Origin: Saturnia japonica
Lineage: Eukaryota > Arthropoda > Insecta > Lepidoptera > Saturniidae
Assembly: GCA_033032175.1 (NCBI GenBank)
Contig: CM065332.1
Location: forward strand, 3,691,354-3,755,353
Length of the DNA stretch: 64,000 nt
Reading direction: 5' to 3'
A program made the translations under genes and the position numbers. A model generated the notes under the pieces. That model ran no database searches and was not told the origin of the DNA. It saw only the letters and a program-made list of their open reading frames with translations. Positions 24,901 to 33,259 of the stretch are shown piece after piece. How positions within the stretch are numbered: position 1 is the stretch's first letter; each line of letters begins with the position of its first letter.

Positions 24901-27900
24901 CAACTATCGAGCCACATACGACGCATCCTACATCGCGTTATAGAAATTAACCGAACAATTGAGTATATATACAAGAACCCGACAACAACCGTTTGGCAGC
25001 TGCCCGCCAGACATAACACCCGTCTGGTCGGAGGATCCTCCCTTTTCTATGGCGGATGAGGAACTTTACATTCTGTTCCTCGACTCCGCTAAAGAAGTGA
25101 GTGAGAATACAGATTAAATGTTTAGATTTTATTATATTAATACACGGGTGCCCAGTGGGATTTCGCAATCATTTCTTTAACCAAAGGGATAATTTTTTTT
25201 AAATAATATCCTTTCTTAGTACTCACCTATGTTATATTTTAAAGGACTGGTCCGCAAAATGTCATTATTCTAGCCCCGCTGGTATAATATGTGCGTTTGT
25301 ACATCAGCCTTAACAGTTTTATTAGTAAGTGTATGTGTTATGGAGTACATTTATCTTTTAGCAGACCTATAACTCACAAGCATATCCATTAGGATGCACG
25401 TAGTAATCTTTTTTAAATTCTAGTCCCACTGGACTTTGGCTGAAATCTATAGAACGTATTCAGTTTTTTCAGTTAAAGCCTTAGAGTAATCGCCATATCA
25501 AACCTAATGGTAAATAACACATTATAATATCTTCGGAAACTAAATGTATACTGGGTGATCACGAAATTCTTCTATTTGCAACAGCCTACAATGATATCTA
25601 ATTTTTTTCTACAATATTACTGGTTAGCTGGAAGACAATGCCTTGTGTGATTGAGCTCTCAAGGCTACGAACCAAAAAGTGCAATAAAGTATATTTTCAC
25701 CGATTCATAAGAGTTGACCAATAACTGTAATGTGTTCGCTGTGTTTGAACAATAGTGTTCTGACATCTTATAATAAAGCTAGAATAAATTTATTGTTGTC
25801 AGAATGAGATTCAGACGGTATTGGCGAGGATACGAAAGCATCTGATGAAAGAGTTTGATCCTATATCAGAGGACGACGTGGACAATGAAGATTCAATAAG
25901 GTTAGATAATACATATATCAATGTGCCCTATGTATATGGGCCAAAGTGCAAAATCATAACATTACAGAACTTCAGAAAAATATTGTAGCCCTTGTAGGTA
26001 CTTTTAAACATATACTACATAAGCCGTTCTACTGCAATGTATAATAGTGCTTACACGAACAAATCTATATTTTTACCCGACTGCGAAAAAGGGGGGTTGA
26101 TGTTTTCCGAGCTCATGTATGTATGTATGTCTATTTCTTTGGCACGCTTTGCAGCCTAAACAGCATGATAGACTTTAGCGTACGAGGTGTCGTTAGATTC
26201 GTATTAAATGTGGGAGTAACATTTAAGTACCTACAAGGTTTGGAAATCAAATAAAAAGCAAATATAGCAAAAAAAATTGGCAAGTGCTTTTCTTGCAGTC
26301 GGGTTTCTTTGTTACCTTTTTAATAAATGCCTAAGCGCCACATAAAGCACTACATTTTTTGTATAGAATGCTTGTTGCTCTTGTGTCCTTGTTTCTTGTA
26401 AACTAATGCGTTAAATATTTTTCATTATTTTTCTTTGCCCTTGATTGTATGGTCTGTTAATTTTTTTTATGGTTACCGTAACTTTCTTTACACTTGCAGT
26501 CGTTCTTCTATATGACAATCTTTTCCCCGTCATACTCCTTTCCATGGTGTTCTGCTACATTGTAATTATAATTAATAAAATAAATGCAATTGAAGCCTGC
26601 TTGGTGACTCTTTGCAAATTTTTTCAATTGTACCATTACAAATTTGTAATCCATATGAGGCAAAAATTTCTTCTTATATATTGTTAAATTAGTTAACATG
26701 CATAGAGTTAAAACCAGCCCATAAACAAACCTGCAGTAAATATAAGATCAGACATTTCGATCCACAGACGACTGTGTTTGAAAGATTTTCGTACCGATGT
26801 ATGTTGCCGACCACACCGCATAGCTGAGACACTTTTACTTAGCAGCAGAAATAGAAGAAAAGTGGTGCACCCACAACTCAGACCTTGCACAATTCTGAAC
26901 ACTCTATAATAAATACCATTGATTATAGTTTAGAATGTGATATTTTGTAATTCCAGTGTTAAATCTGAAATAAAATCTGAAGATGAGGAAGATGTTGAAG
27001 AGATAGAACAAGTCGAAGCTGCAGCTGAAGATACAGAGAAGCCTAAAGCTGAGCAACGTTCTAGGGTTTCTTCCCCTGAATCCCAATGTTCGGTATGAGC
27101 TAGCTTATTTATATTACATCATTTAAAATTTTCGTAACAACCACGAGAGTGGTAGAAGTAAGAGATGTGTTGAATAAACTGGTGTATTTGTTACTGTCTA
27201 TTAAAAACTTTCAAAAACTAAAGATGTCTTGAGAGAAGACCCTTATGAAGGTCGATGCTCTACCACTAGTTTAGAAAATGTCCCAGTCATAGCCAGCAAG
27301 AAACTCATTAAGTTTTGTTTACTACTATTAAGTATTGTTTACAACCTATCGCTAACTTAAATTTTTAAAAATTTCAATTTTCACTCGTAATATTATTCCA
27401 TTTTGTTGGCGGATGGAGAAAACGTCAGAAGTCAGTTTAAACAAATAATTCCCCATGAAGCGCGATACTTTGTGTTGCGAGATTACGCTCCACGTCGATA
27501 CCAATAAAACGGTCGATAGAAAATGTCATAACAGATATTAAAGGACGTTATTATTATTTGTTTCAAACTGTCCTTAACAAATACATATTTCAGGATAATA
27601 CAGACTGTGAAGTCGTATCGGAAGATAACAGATCTGTTCAGCAACAAGTGAAGATTATAGTACAGGAGAAAAATGTAAATGAAAATCTCATAGCAGTGAG
27701 ACCGTTGGATAATATAGAATCAACATTGGGTAGTACTGCTAAACGGAAATATATAGTGAACCTGCCTGCTCCCATAGGATCACAAGAATCTAATCAGTTA
27801 GGTGAGTTGATCAAATTGTCCGTGATATATGAACATAGGGCTCTTCCCGGCCTCTGTATTAACGTGTCCAGTAGCTTTCCACTACTGTTTATGTAATTAC

Positions 27901-28123
27901 CTAATTTTCTTTATCCACATTAGAAAGCCATTCATTTGGCAATCTTCAGTATTAAATGGATCATCATAAATCAATACCACCACGATTCGTTGCTAAATTA
28001 TTGTATGTTCTTTTAGCTATGAAAATATGTCCGGAAATAAAAATCAAAAATCAAGTCCCAAGTACAAGTAAAAAAGAAATAAATAAAGTTACTACAGGTC
28101 GGTGTCCTAAAGCAAGGTGCTGA
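9930..28123 (+). CDS. THAP-ZZ zinc-finger protein, 11 exons
   Basis: Exons: 9930-10006, 10341-10524, 17207-17252, 22083-22157, 22642-22731, 23890-23944, 24618-24729, 25803-25900, 26957-27092, 27594-27801 and 28017-28123. Every junction is GT-AG and in phase, giving about 395 residues. Residues 1-87 are a complete THAP domain: MPSCVFRKC (C4, C9), P28, W37, CSKH (C59, H62) and the AVPVIE box at 82-87. After a 70-residue linker, residues 158-208 are a complete ZZ finger: [32 protein letters not shown]. An acidic, charged tail follows ([20 protein letters not shown]). THAP domains bind DNA; ZZ fingers bind proteins or histone tails, so a chromatin or transcription role is inferred. By eye the ZZ is nearest those of ref(2)P/p62 and HERC2, but no PB1 or UBA was seen. 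The introns hold numerous transposons. The C-terminus is uncertain: the frame closes at TGA 28121, yet a one-base shift at about 28096 would open further coding-like sequence. Confidence 0.75.
10815..11605. repeat. inverted/direct repeat cluster (foldback-like)
   Basis: The block 10815-10985 (cgaattggcctagcggtgtg ... ggctggctccctagtgcttg ... ccaacctaacctaacca) returns inverted at 11430-11605 (ggttaggttggacttgcgaa ... gtcaacacaccgctagtcca). A third, direct partial copy lies at 11035-11130 (cgaattggccttgccgtgtg). All sit in intron 2 of the THAP-ZZ gene. No ORF. Confidence 0.6.
11131..11387 (+). repeat. solo LTR, Copia-like, with 5-bp target duplication
   Basis: A 257-bp unit TGTTGGAGATTATATGTTAT...AGAGTTACACA flanked on both sides by ggcat (11126-11130, 11388-11392). 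It has a TATA-like atatataaaag near 11293. Excising it restores aggcattctatgga, which matches the neighbouring repeat copy (aagcattctatgga at about 10905). Orientation inferred from the TGTTGGA start typical of Copia LTRs. Confidence 0.7.
11606..12406. other. intronic, nothing recognised
   Basis: A+T-rich sequence in intron 2 of the THAP-ZZ gene with no repeat ends or coding signal that I could support. Confidence 0.35.
12407..13422. mobile_element. hAT-like non-autonomous element, TAGGGATGTG family
   Basis: Starts TAGGGATGTGAAATT at 12407 and ends with the inverse of TAGGCATGTAAAAGT at 13422; inner edges carry tatcgat-rich motifs on both sides, as in the copies at 46461 and 58197. The 8-bp flanks do not match convincingly, so the ends are less secure than for those copies. 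A minus-oriented fragment of a dispersed repeat lies inside (12899-12950). No transposase frame. Confidence 0.55.
13505..13687 (+). pseudogene. THAP domain pseudo-exon
   Basis: Reads [13 protein letters not shown] in one frame, then after a one-base shift near 13605 reads [20 protein letters not shown], the CxxH half of a THAP domain, up to a GTATGT donor at 13688. The first Cys pair is reduced to one Cys (SAFACKN) and the usual Trp after the first helix is absent. It lies in intron 2 of the THAP-ZZ gene; its exit phase does not fit exon 3 of that gene, so it is a separate, dead copy. Confidence 0.7.
13700..15339. repeat. intronic stretch with two dispersed-repeat fragments
   Basis: 14405-14463 is a degraded + copy (cccaagcccggtgaggctt...gctaacagtatagtc) of the short repeat better seen at 22183 and 35434. 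14560-14780 (gcctgtattccccaaagggt ... ccattaatcgggcacgaaac) is a copy of a second repeat also found at 55360-55500. The rest is A+T-rich with nothing recognised. Confidence 0.5.
15340..15560 (+). pseudogene. LINE reverse-transcriptase tail fragment
   Basis: Plus-strand frame [19 protein letters not shown] followed by [15 protein letters not shown], the pattern that follows the RT core in Jockey/R1-like LINEs (..LGV..D..L.F..H), then TRDLG-type decay. No flanking LINE end was found. Intron 2 of the THAP-ZZ gene. Confidence 0.6.
15561..16344. other. intronic, nothing recognised
   Basis: A+T-rich sequence without repeats or coding signal that I can support. Confidence 0.35.
16345..16753 (-). 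repeat. dispersed repeat, minus copy
   Basis: On the minus strand it begins ctagtgtgcccacggcttcg, continues with gcgcgaatcttgctcccccg and ends near the motif ctccgaaacggttggatcaa (on +). The same unit appears on the + strand at 17701. This '...gcccgtggcttcgctc...' repeat is common in lepidopteran introns (general knowledge); the autonomous parent is not identifiable here. Confidence 0.6.
16754..17206. other. intronic, nothing recognised
   Basis: A+T-rich, ending in the pyrimidine-rich acceptor (tttcattatttttcag) of THAP-ZZ exon 3. Confidence 0.35.
17701..18050 (+). repeat. dispersed repeat, plus copy
   Basis: Starts ctagctgtgcccgtggcttc and is the inverted partner of 16345-16753, separated by about 950 bp. 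Tail fragments of the same family (gtttcggagattacccggaa / gtttcagagattacccggaa) recur at 18937-19010 and 28640-28720. Confidence 0.6.
18270..19246 (+). repeat. GC-rich LTR-like debris ahead of the Gypsy element
   Basis: Unusually GC-rich for the window. A TATA-like gatataaatatgggg lies near 18382 and a polyadenylation-like gaataaag near 18549, the layout of an LTR. A second block ends taataccccacat at about 19246 against a tRNA-primer-like site attggtgacccccacgtgat, as at the 5' LTR/PBS border of many insect Gypsy elements. Full LTR boundaries could not be set. Confidence 0.45.
19232..19580 (-). pseudogene. Gypsy gag fragment, inverted
   Basis: The minus strand encodes a gag C-terminal segment: [24 protein letters not shown] start, [20 protein letters not shown] and an Arg-rich end ([11 protein letters not shown]). 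It lies between a + strand PBS and a + strand protease-RT, so it is inverted relative to the rest of the element. Confidence 0.6.
19633..20877 (+). pseudogene. Gypsy (Ty3) protease-reverse transcriptase
   Basis: The frame 19633-20541 carries an aspartic protease ([19 protein letters not shown], then [19 protein letters not shown]) and the RT entry ([59 protein letters not shown]). After a frameshift the frame of 20598 continues with [20 protein letters not shown] and the catalytic FPYIDDILI. The frame is cut near 20877, where LTR sequence begins; RT thumb, RNase H and integrase are missing. It sits in intron 3 of the THAP-ZZ gene. Confidence 0.9.
20878..21400 (+). repeat. LTR end, primer site and leader of a second LTR element
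   Basis: gtctggtcggaggatcctcc at 20882 is the 3' end of the LTR family seen at 6.8, 8.2 and 24.9 kb; it ends ...cttctaca and is followed by tggtgaccccaagcatgaac, a primer site and leader like that at 6.85 kb. A short tandem repeat of a cgactcactggggcatc unit (three to four imperfect copies) lies at about 21220-21320. Confidence 0.55.
21405..21580 (+). repeat. LTR fragment of the same family
   Basis: gagccacataagacgcatcc ... gttgagtatataaacaagaa ... gggcagctgcccgccagaca: the U3/R part of the LTR defined at 24858. With 20878-21400 it makes LTR end - PBS - leader - LTR start, i.e. a deleted element. Confidence 0.6.
21581..22082. other. intronic, nothing recognised
   Basis: T-rich sequence ending in the acceptor of THAP-ZZ exon 4. 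Confidence 0.35.
22183..22285 (+). repeat. short dispersed repeat with A-rich tail
   Basis: caagtccgatgaaactgtaa...gcagcggctctgtttttgga...gcccctaaggctaacagtgt plus an A-rich tail. A close copy is at 35434-35526, degraded ones at 12899 (minus) and 14405. A-tailed, so probably the 3' end of a LINE or a SINE. Confidence 0.65.
22870..23308 (+). repeat. solo LTR (Gypsy type) with 4-bp target duplication
   Basis: A 439-bp unit starting TGTTACGGCCTGTTAC and ending CACGGGTGTAACA, with matching TGTTAC/GTAACA ends, flanked by atat on both sides (22866-22869, 23309-23312). Contains a polyadenylation-like gaataaaactt near 23256. Sits in the intron between exons 5 and 6 of the THAP-ZZ gene. Confidence 0.85.
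24858..25096 (+). repeat. Gypsy-type LTR copy, plus orientation
   Basis: Begins TGTAGCGACATCTCTCGCCA; contains gagtatatatacaagaaccc, gggcagctgcccgcc-like core, ggaggatcctcccttttcta and the ctatggcggatgagg extension seen in LTR-A at 8.2 kb. In the intron between exons 7 and 8. Confidence 0.65.
25097..25802. other. intronic, nothing recognised
   Basis: No repeat ends or coding signal supported; ends at the acceptor of exon 8. Confidence 0.35.
26075..26310 (+). repeat. dispersed repeat (acccgactgcgaaaaa type)
   Basis: Starts acccgactgcgaaaaagggg, contains (atgt)n and closes cttgcagtcgggtttctttg, so its two ends form a short inverted pair (cccgactgc / gcagtcggg). This unit is a familiar lepidopteran interspersed repeat. 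In the intron between exons 8 and 9. Confidence 0.55.
26311..26956. other. intronic, nothing recognised
   Basis: A+T-rich; small frames on both strands are not supported as coding. Confidence 0.35.
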
Positions 28124-28199
28124 GGAAACTAAAGTGAAATATGTGAAACTACCGCCTGGCGCGTTATTAAAACAGGGACAGATAAGGATAGATTTCCCT

Positions 28200-28556
28200 T
28201 GAATTTAAAAACCAGAGAACTATTGTTTAAAATGTCACAACCTTGGTTTAGAAGTAGTTTTATCTTGGACCCCTGGACATTGTGGGATTGTAGGTAATGA
28301 AACTGCTGATATTTGTTCCAAAAATGCTGCAAGTTATGGATGTGACACTTACTCCAAGACATTCTCTCTAGACTTGCGTGCTCTTGCGAAACTACAACTT
28401 TCTCAGCCATGCTAAGATCTTTGGATGAATGCTGAGCAATTGAAGGCCAAACATTATAAAAGTATCCAACATATCATTTCTGCAAAGCCCTGGTTTTTTT
28501 AATTTAAAGATGCCCACAAATGGGTTACTGCTACTTTTATTCGCCTTTTTTAGACA
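28200..28556 (+). pseudogene. LINE RNase H fragment
   Basis: Plus-strand frame VVLSWTPGHCGIVGNETADI followed by CSKNAASYGC, the classic C-terminal RNase H signature of Jockey/I/R1 LINEs (W.PGH.G..GNE.AD), running on to AHKWVTATFIRLF near 28550. It starts just after coding-like sequence (KYVKLPPGALLKQGQIR) that may once have extended the THAP-ZZ gene. Confidence 0.85.
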
Positions 28557-29264
28557 ATGTATGCTCTCCTGTTTTCCTCGCGTAAATACATGTCCGATAG
28601 TAGCCTAATTTACTCCCTATATCATCAGCTATCTATCAGTGAAAGTCCCGCTAAAATCGGTCCAACCGTTTCAGAGATTACCCGGAACAAACCGACAGAC
28701 AAAAAATTTAAAAATGTGCTTTTCGTTATAGGTATCATATATACTTTCATATGCATTTAGTAAAAAACTGTTATTTTGACATTACAAGCAGACACTTCAA
28801 TTTTATTAATTGTATAGATTTGTGACTGTTGCATGTTGTGCCAAAGTATCCTTTTATGGGTATTACAGTACACCGAGTGATTGGCAACTAAATTCTATAA
28901 TGTGTATTTGTCACACTTGACATTGGCAAAATTTGCTACATAGGCAGAAAGATAAAATTTAAAAATAAAAACAAAATAGAGTAGTAAATAATTTGTGTGC
29001 CTCTAGCTATGTTTGTATGTTGTATTTTTGTTGTATTCATTTATTTTAGCACTGCAATACAATAAAATGATAATCGTGGTAGGACGTAATGAGAAACTTG
29101 AAAATATTCCTTAATATTTTATATTTTTCAATGTTCATAAATTATTAACAATTATTATTACATTTAAGTTTAAACATTACCACATAAAAGAAAATAATGT
29201 TTTAATAATATATATTGTTCTCACAAATCTTGTTGTGTTTATATAACATGCTTTGACTTTCAGT
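28557..29264. other. non-coding, with one dispersed-repeat tail
   Basis: 28598-28720 is a tail fragment of the repeat at 17701 (gtttcagagattacccggaa). The remainder is A+T-rich with nothing recognised. Confidence 0.4.
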
Positions 29265-29449
29265 GTATATACAAATCCGCCCTCCTGTGAAACCACAAAC
29301 AAACCTCACAGATGGAAACAGCTGATATTAAGTAATTATTACAACAAATTGTTCATACAGTTGGACAATTAGATGAAATTATAGCTCTTGATGCTGCCAA
29401 GAAAAGAAAGTTCAAGACTGAAAAATCCAATTTCAAGGAGTTATATTAA
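29265..29449 (+). other. degraded coding-like segment
   Basis: After a tttcag acceptor the frame reads YIQIRPPVKPQTNLTDG, and in another frame QLDEIIALDAAKKRKFKTEK then SNFKELY and TAA. The pieces are broken by stop and frame changes. They follow the THAP-ZZ gene on the same strand and could be its lost final exons. Confidence 0.3.
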
Positions 29450-29672
29450 TACAATGCAACAACATTGCGTATATTATTCATCTTGCTAATTAACGGATGA
29501 TGTGTTTTGTAAACCGTTTGCATAATAGGTGTATCTACGGTACGGGACAAGCCGGAAATTCCAAAACGCTCTGAATCGTTCAGTCGTCATTTCTTTACAG
29601 TTTCATATCGGCGATTCCCCTATAAGATACTTTAAGTAATTCGAGCCTGCCGCAGGACTTTGCATTTCTTTT

Positions 29673-29827
29673 TATAATAAAACAACGTGCTTGATATTCT
29701 ATTGTGTAATGAACTCTTTTAAAAAGTGAAGTTTGACGCATATAAAAAATGTGTTTACATACTAATACAAGAGATGGCGTTACTAGTATAAACTACAAAC
29801 TACATATTTTAGATATTACATCCAATA
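29673..29827 (-). repeat. Copia 3' LTR (155 bp)
   Basis: Pair of 33100-33254; a purine-rich gatatagtgagggtat lies just inside it (minus strand, 29828-29843) and could be the polypurine tract. Confidence 0.9.
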
Positions 29828-29852
29828 CCCTCACTATATCTAAAATAACTAA

Positions 29853-30869
29853 TCATTTTAAATTATTCAAAATATGAAATCTTTTTAATAATTCATCAAT
29901 ATAACATTCTTGGCTCAAAGTAACAGAACCATCTTTATCACAAAAATTTATATTCATTCCTAAACATTGTTTTACTCTTCCCAAATCTTTAATACTAAAC
30001 TCACTTGCCAGAATATTTTTAAGATAGTTTACTTCATTTGAATTATTTGAAAAAATAAAAAAATCATCAACATAGACAGTTACAATAGTTATAAATTTAT
30101 CATTATTTTTAATATACATACAAGGCTCTAATTTAGATTTTTTATATTTATTGTTCTGTAAGCATAATTCTATCTTTTTATTCCAAGCTCTTGATGCTTG
30201 CTTTAGCCCATAGATAGCCTTTTTAATTTTAAAACCTTTTTATCTTTATTAGAAGAAAAATAAAAATCTGGTTTTACCATATAAATAGTTTCCTCTAAAT
30301 CTCCATTTAAAAAAGCAGTCTTAACATCTAAATGTGTTACTTCTAATCCTAACTGTACTGACAATGAAAATAATAGTCTAAGTGTTGTATGTCTTACTAC
30401 TGGGGAAAATGTCTCTTGAGTAGTCTACTCCTTGTTTTTGATTAAACCCCTTGGCAACAAGCCTTGCACGGTATCACACTGTATTATTACATTCATATTT
30501 TTTACGCAAAACCCACTTACACTGCACTATCGTACCACTTTCAGGAGTATCTACTAGCTCCCACGTATTGTTATCATCAAAACACTTTAACTCTTCTTCT
30601 ACCGCCTGCAACCACTGCTGTCGTTCTGGTCCCCTCAGCGCCTCTTCCAGGGTCAGATGAGCAGTATTTTCAAGGTTGTCATCCAGATTAGTAACACATG
30701 TATTAGTGAAACCATATCTTTCTGGCTGCTTTCTTCGCCTTTGAGATACATGCTTAGTGATAACATTTTGTGTACTGTCTATACTGTCACTTGTATTGGG
30801 CTCTTCATCTGAACAAGGCATGTATGTTTCATCTCCGTCAGACACTATGCTATCTTCAAATTCTGACAA
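29853..30869 (-). pseudogene. pol: Copia reverse transcriptase, broken, RNase H missing
   Basis: 30869-30474 starts the RVT_2 domain (ALRGPERQQWLQAVEEELKC, NNTWELVDTPESGTIVQCKW). A frame change at about 30470 leads to the middle part (KKAIYGLKQASRAWNKKIEL). 30119-29853 has the catalytic VTVYVDDFFIFSN box and SIKDLGRVKQCLGMNI, ending at DELLKRFHILNN. The connection and RNase H domains that should follow are absent. Confidence 0.85.
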
Positions 30870-31012
30870 ATTTATTTTTGTCCCCCACTGAATCTAATAG
30901 CTCATCAGAAGTTTGTGTTGAATTGTCCACCTCTACTGTAGTTTCTTTGGGCAATAGATTATTTTCAATTATAATCACATCTCGACTAGTTGTCACAATT
31001 CTCTTTCTAGGG

Positions 31013-32465
31013 TTATAAATGCGATATCCCTTCACATCCTCTGGATATCCTATTTTCGGATTTTTTATCCCATTTTAGTCTATTTTCTTTTGGAACATGT
31101 GCCATGACTGTGCTGCCGAAAATTCTCAAGTGACTAATATCAGGTTTTTTTGTTGTCCAAATTTCAAAGGGTGTTTTTCCATTCAGAGTTGATGAAATTG
31201 TCCGATTCTGTAAGTATACTGCCGTATTACTGGCTTCTGCCCAAAAACATTTTTCAAGTCCGGCATCAAACAAAAGACATTTGGCCTTTTCAATTATAGT
31301 TTTATTAAACCTTTCCGCTAATCCATTCTGCTCAGGTGTATACGGATTTGACTTTTGATGAATAATTCCTTCTTGGTTCAAAAAAGCATCAAATTCCTTG
31401 TTGCAAAATTCCTTCCCGTTATCACTGCGAAGAATTTTAATTGTGTGATTTAGTTGATTTTCCACATGTGCCTTATATCTACGGAAATATGATAATGCTT
31501 CACTTTTCTGCTTAAGGAAATAGATATGTGTCATATGACTATGGTCGTCAACCAATAACATAAAATATTTAGATCCTCCTATTGAAGCCGTCTCCATGGG
31601 GCCACACAGATCTGTGTGCACAATTTGTAGAGTCTTTTCACTTTGTGTAGTACTTTTTGGAAATGGTAAACGACTGTGTTTGCCTTCACAGCATGTCTCA
31701 CAAGTAGACTTTGATATATCTGTCTTGCTTTCAAGTTTCAAGCCTTCCACTGCATCCTGCATCTGGTTCAAATAATTGCTGTTGACATGGCCAATTCTAT
31801 GATGCCAAACATCACCTGAAACCCTTGCTGCTGCTGACAATCGCTGTGATATATTCAATTTATAAACTCCATTTACTAAGCATGCCGTAGCCACAATATC
31901 ACCTGATTTATTGTAGATTTGACATCCTTTATCGGAAAACACCACTGTTGCCTTTTGCAATCAACTGGCTCACTGATAGAAGGTTAGTTGTCAAGCTTGG
32001 AACATGCAATATATCTTCCACAACTACTTCATATTCACAGGTATCAGTCACTGTTGTTATCTGAACATCACCTTTACACTCAACAGACATTTTTTCTTGA
32101 TTCGCGACGACAATTTCTTTGATGTAATGGTCATGCGACGCATTTTTCATCCAATGTTTGTTTGGAGTTAAGTGAATACTGGCACCTGAATCAACGTACC
32201 ACTCGTTCTTCTCGAATGTACCATTTAGGAAAATAGCACTGAATGCATTCGTTTGTTTACATTTATTATAATTTCTTTCCTCTGTAGAATTCGTACACTG
32301 ATTTCGATAATGGCCAATCTGTTTGCACTTGTAGCATTTTATCGGTTTATCTTTTGGCTTTGACGGATTTGACATTGACGTATGCTTTTTCCAGCCAGTG
32401 CTGCCAACCTGTTTTTTCTTACAACTCGCAAACGCTCCGCTGGCGGCGCCACTATCTTCCTCCAT
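31013..32465 (-). pseudogene. pol: Copia zinc knuckle, protease and integrase
   Basis: Two overlapping frames. 32465-31929 holds a CCHC knuckle (CYKCKQIGHYRNQC), the aspartic protease site (EWYVDSGASIHLT) and the LLSVSQL strand. 31960-31013 holds the pre-integrase HHCC finger (HHRIGHVNSNYL...CETCCEGKHSRLPFP) and the integrase core: HTDLCGPM with the first Asp, LLVDDHSHMTHIYFL, LRSDNGKEFCN with the second, and PYTPEQNGLAERFNKTI with the Glu. The core triad looks complete; the frame change at about 31945 and the shift at 31013 are the breaks. Confidence 0.9.
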
Positions 32466-32467
32466 GT

Positions 32468-32977
32468 CTAAGAGTTTTGTTTTAATGGCGTCGCCGTTAT
32501 TGGAATGCCGGAATGTTCAATTGCCATAATCATTGGCGAATATTTCTCCGTTAATCCAGCTAATAGAAGCGATCCGACCCATTCATCGTTGATGTTAAAC
32601 CCTGTTCCACTTAATTTTTGACTCGATTCGATGATTTGGGTTACATACGACGTCATAGAAGTACAATTTTCGAATCTAATTGAAATTAAGGTCCTGAGCA
32701 AACTTATCCTTCCAGTGAAACCCGAATCGTCGAATAGTTGCTTTAACTTTTTCCACAGTTCTGCACTAGTCTGAACATCTTTAATGTGCACGTATAATGA
32801 CGAGTCGATAGTCAGTATCAACTTCGCTTTAGTTTTCACATCATCTGCGGCTCCTACTGTTGTATCTCCTGTCGTCTGCTTGATGCAAGCCGACATTCCC
32901 TCCAAAACCAGGAAATTCTCCGCTGCGAAAGCCCACTCACTGTAATTTTCACGCCCTTTGAGTTTAGGCACACTCAA
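32468..32977 (-). CDS. gag: Copia gag polyprotein, N-terminal part
   Basis: A 169-codon frame from ATG at 32977: VPKLKGRENYSEWAFAAENF, then AKLILTIDSSLYVHIKD, SAELWKKLKQLFDDSGFTGR and NINDEWVGSLLLAGLTEKYS. This is the UBN2-type gag core of Copia. The end of the frame (PITATPLKQNS) shows a shift; the continuation with the zinc knuckle is in the frame of 32465. Structural protein of the virus-like particle. Confidence 0.85.
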   Translation of the reverse strand: MSVPKLKGRENYSEWAFAAENFLVLEGMSACIKQTTGDTTVGAADDVKTKAKLILTIDSSLYVHIKDVQTSAELWKKLKQLFDDSGFTGRISLLRTLISIRFENCTSMTSYVTQIIESSQKLSGTGFNINDEWVGSLLLAGLTEKYSPMIMAIEHSGIPITATPLKQNS

Positions 32978-33082
32978 GATAATTCGACGTCATCTTTACT
33001 CACAGTGAGTTTTTTCAATCTGCAAAACTTTATTTATCACTTTTACTTACTATAAATTATATATTTCGCGAGAAAAATAGAT

Positions 33083-33099
33083 GCACTGGGCCCATAACC
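33083..33099 (-). promoter_or_regulatory. Copia primer binding site (half-tRNA type)
   Basis: Minus strand ggttatgggcccagtgc directly after the 5' LTR. Drosophila copia uses a site of the same sequence start, complementary to an internal part of initiator-Met tRNA. Confidence 0.75.
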
Positions 33100-33254
33100 T
33101 ATAATAAAACAACGTGCTTGATATTCTATTGTGTAATAAACTCTTTTAAAAAGTGAAGTTTGACGCATATAAAAAATGTGTTTACATACTTTTACAAGAG
33201 ATGGCGTTACTAGTATAAACTACAAACTACATATTTTAGATATTACATCCAATA
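33100..33254 (-). repeat. Copia 5' LTR (155 bp)
   Basis: In element orientation starts tattggatgtaatatct and ends ttgttttattata. Aligns end to end with 29673-29827 with three mismatches. Confidence 0.9.
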
Positions 33255-33259
33255 CTTTT

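Larger units (their letters stand above)
29673..33254 (-). mobile_element. Copia retrotransposon, LTR to LTR, internally deleted
   Basis: A 3582-bp element bounded by two 155-bp LTRs and flanked by ctttt on both sides (29668-29672 and 33255-33259). The LTRs differ at three positions that I can see, so the insertion is fairly recent. Internal order on the minus strand: half-tRNA primer site, gag, zinc knuckle, protease, integrase, RT. RNase H and the rest of the 3' end are gone: RT ends at 29853, only about 25 bases from the 3' LTR. Frameshifts in several places make it non-autonomous. Confidence 0.9.

Noticed and set aside
25803..27801. Identification of the ZZ gene as sequestosome-1/ref(2)P
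   Set aside because: The ZZ is similar, but no PB1 or UBA domain is visible and the 5' exons in phase encode a THAP domain.
27558..27896. 112-codon frame as a separate gene
   Set aside because: It is exon 10 of the THAP-ZZ gene with intron read-through on both sides.
30451..31018. Plus-strand frames across the Copia pol region
   Set aside because: Antisense shadows of the minus-strand Copia protease-integrase-RT.
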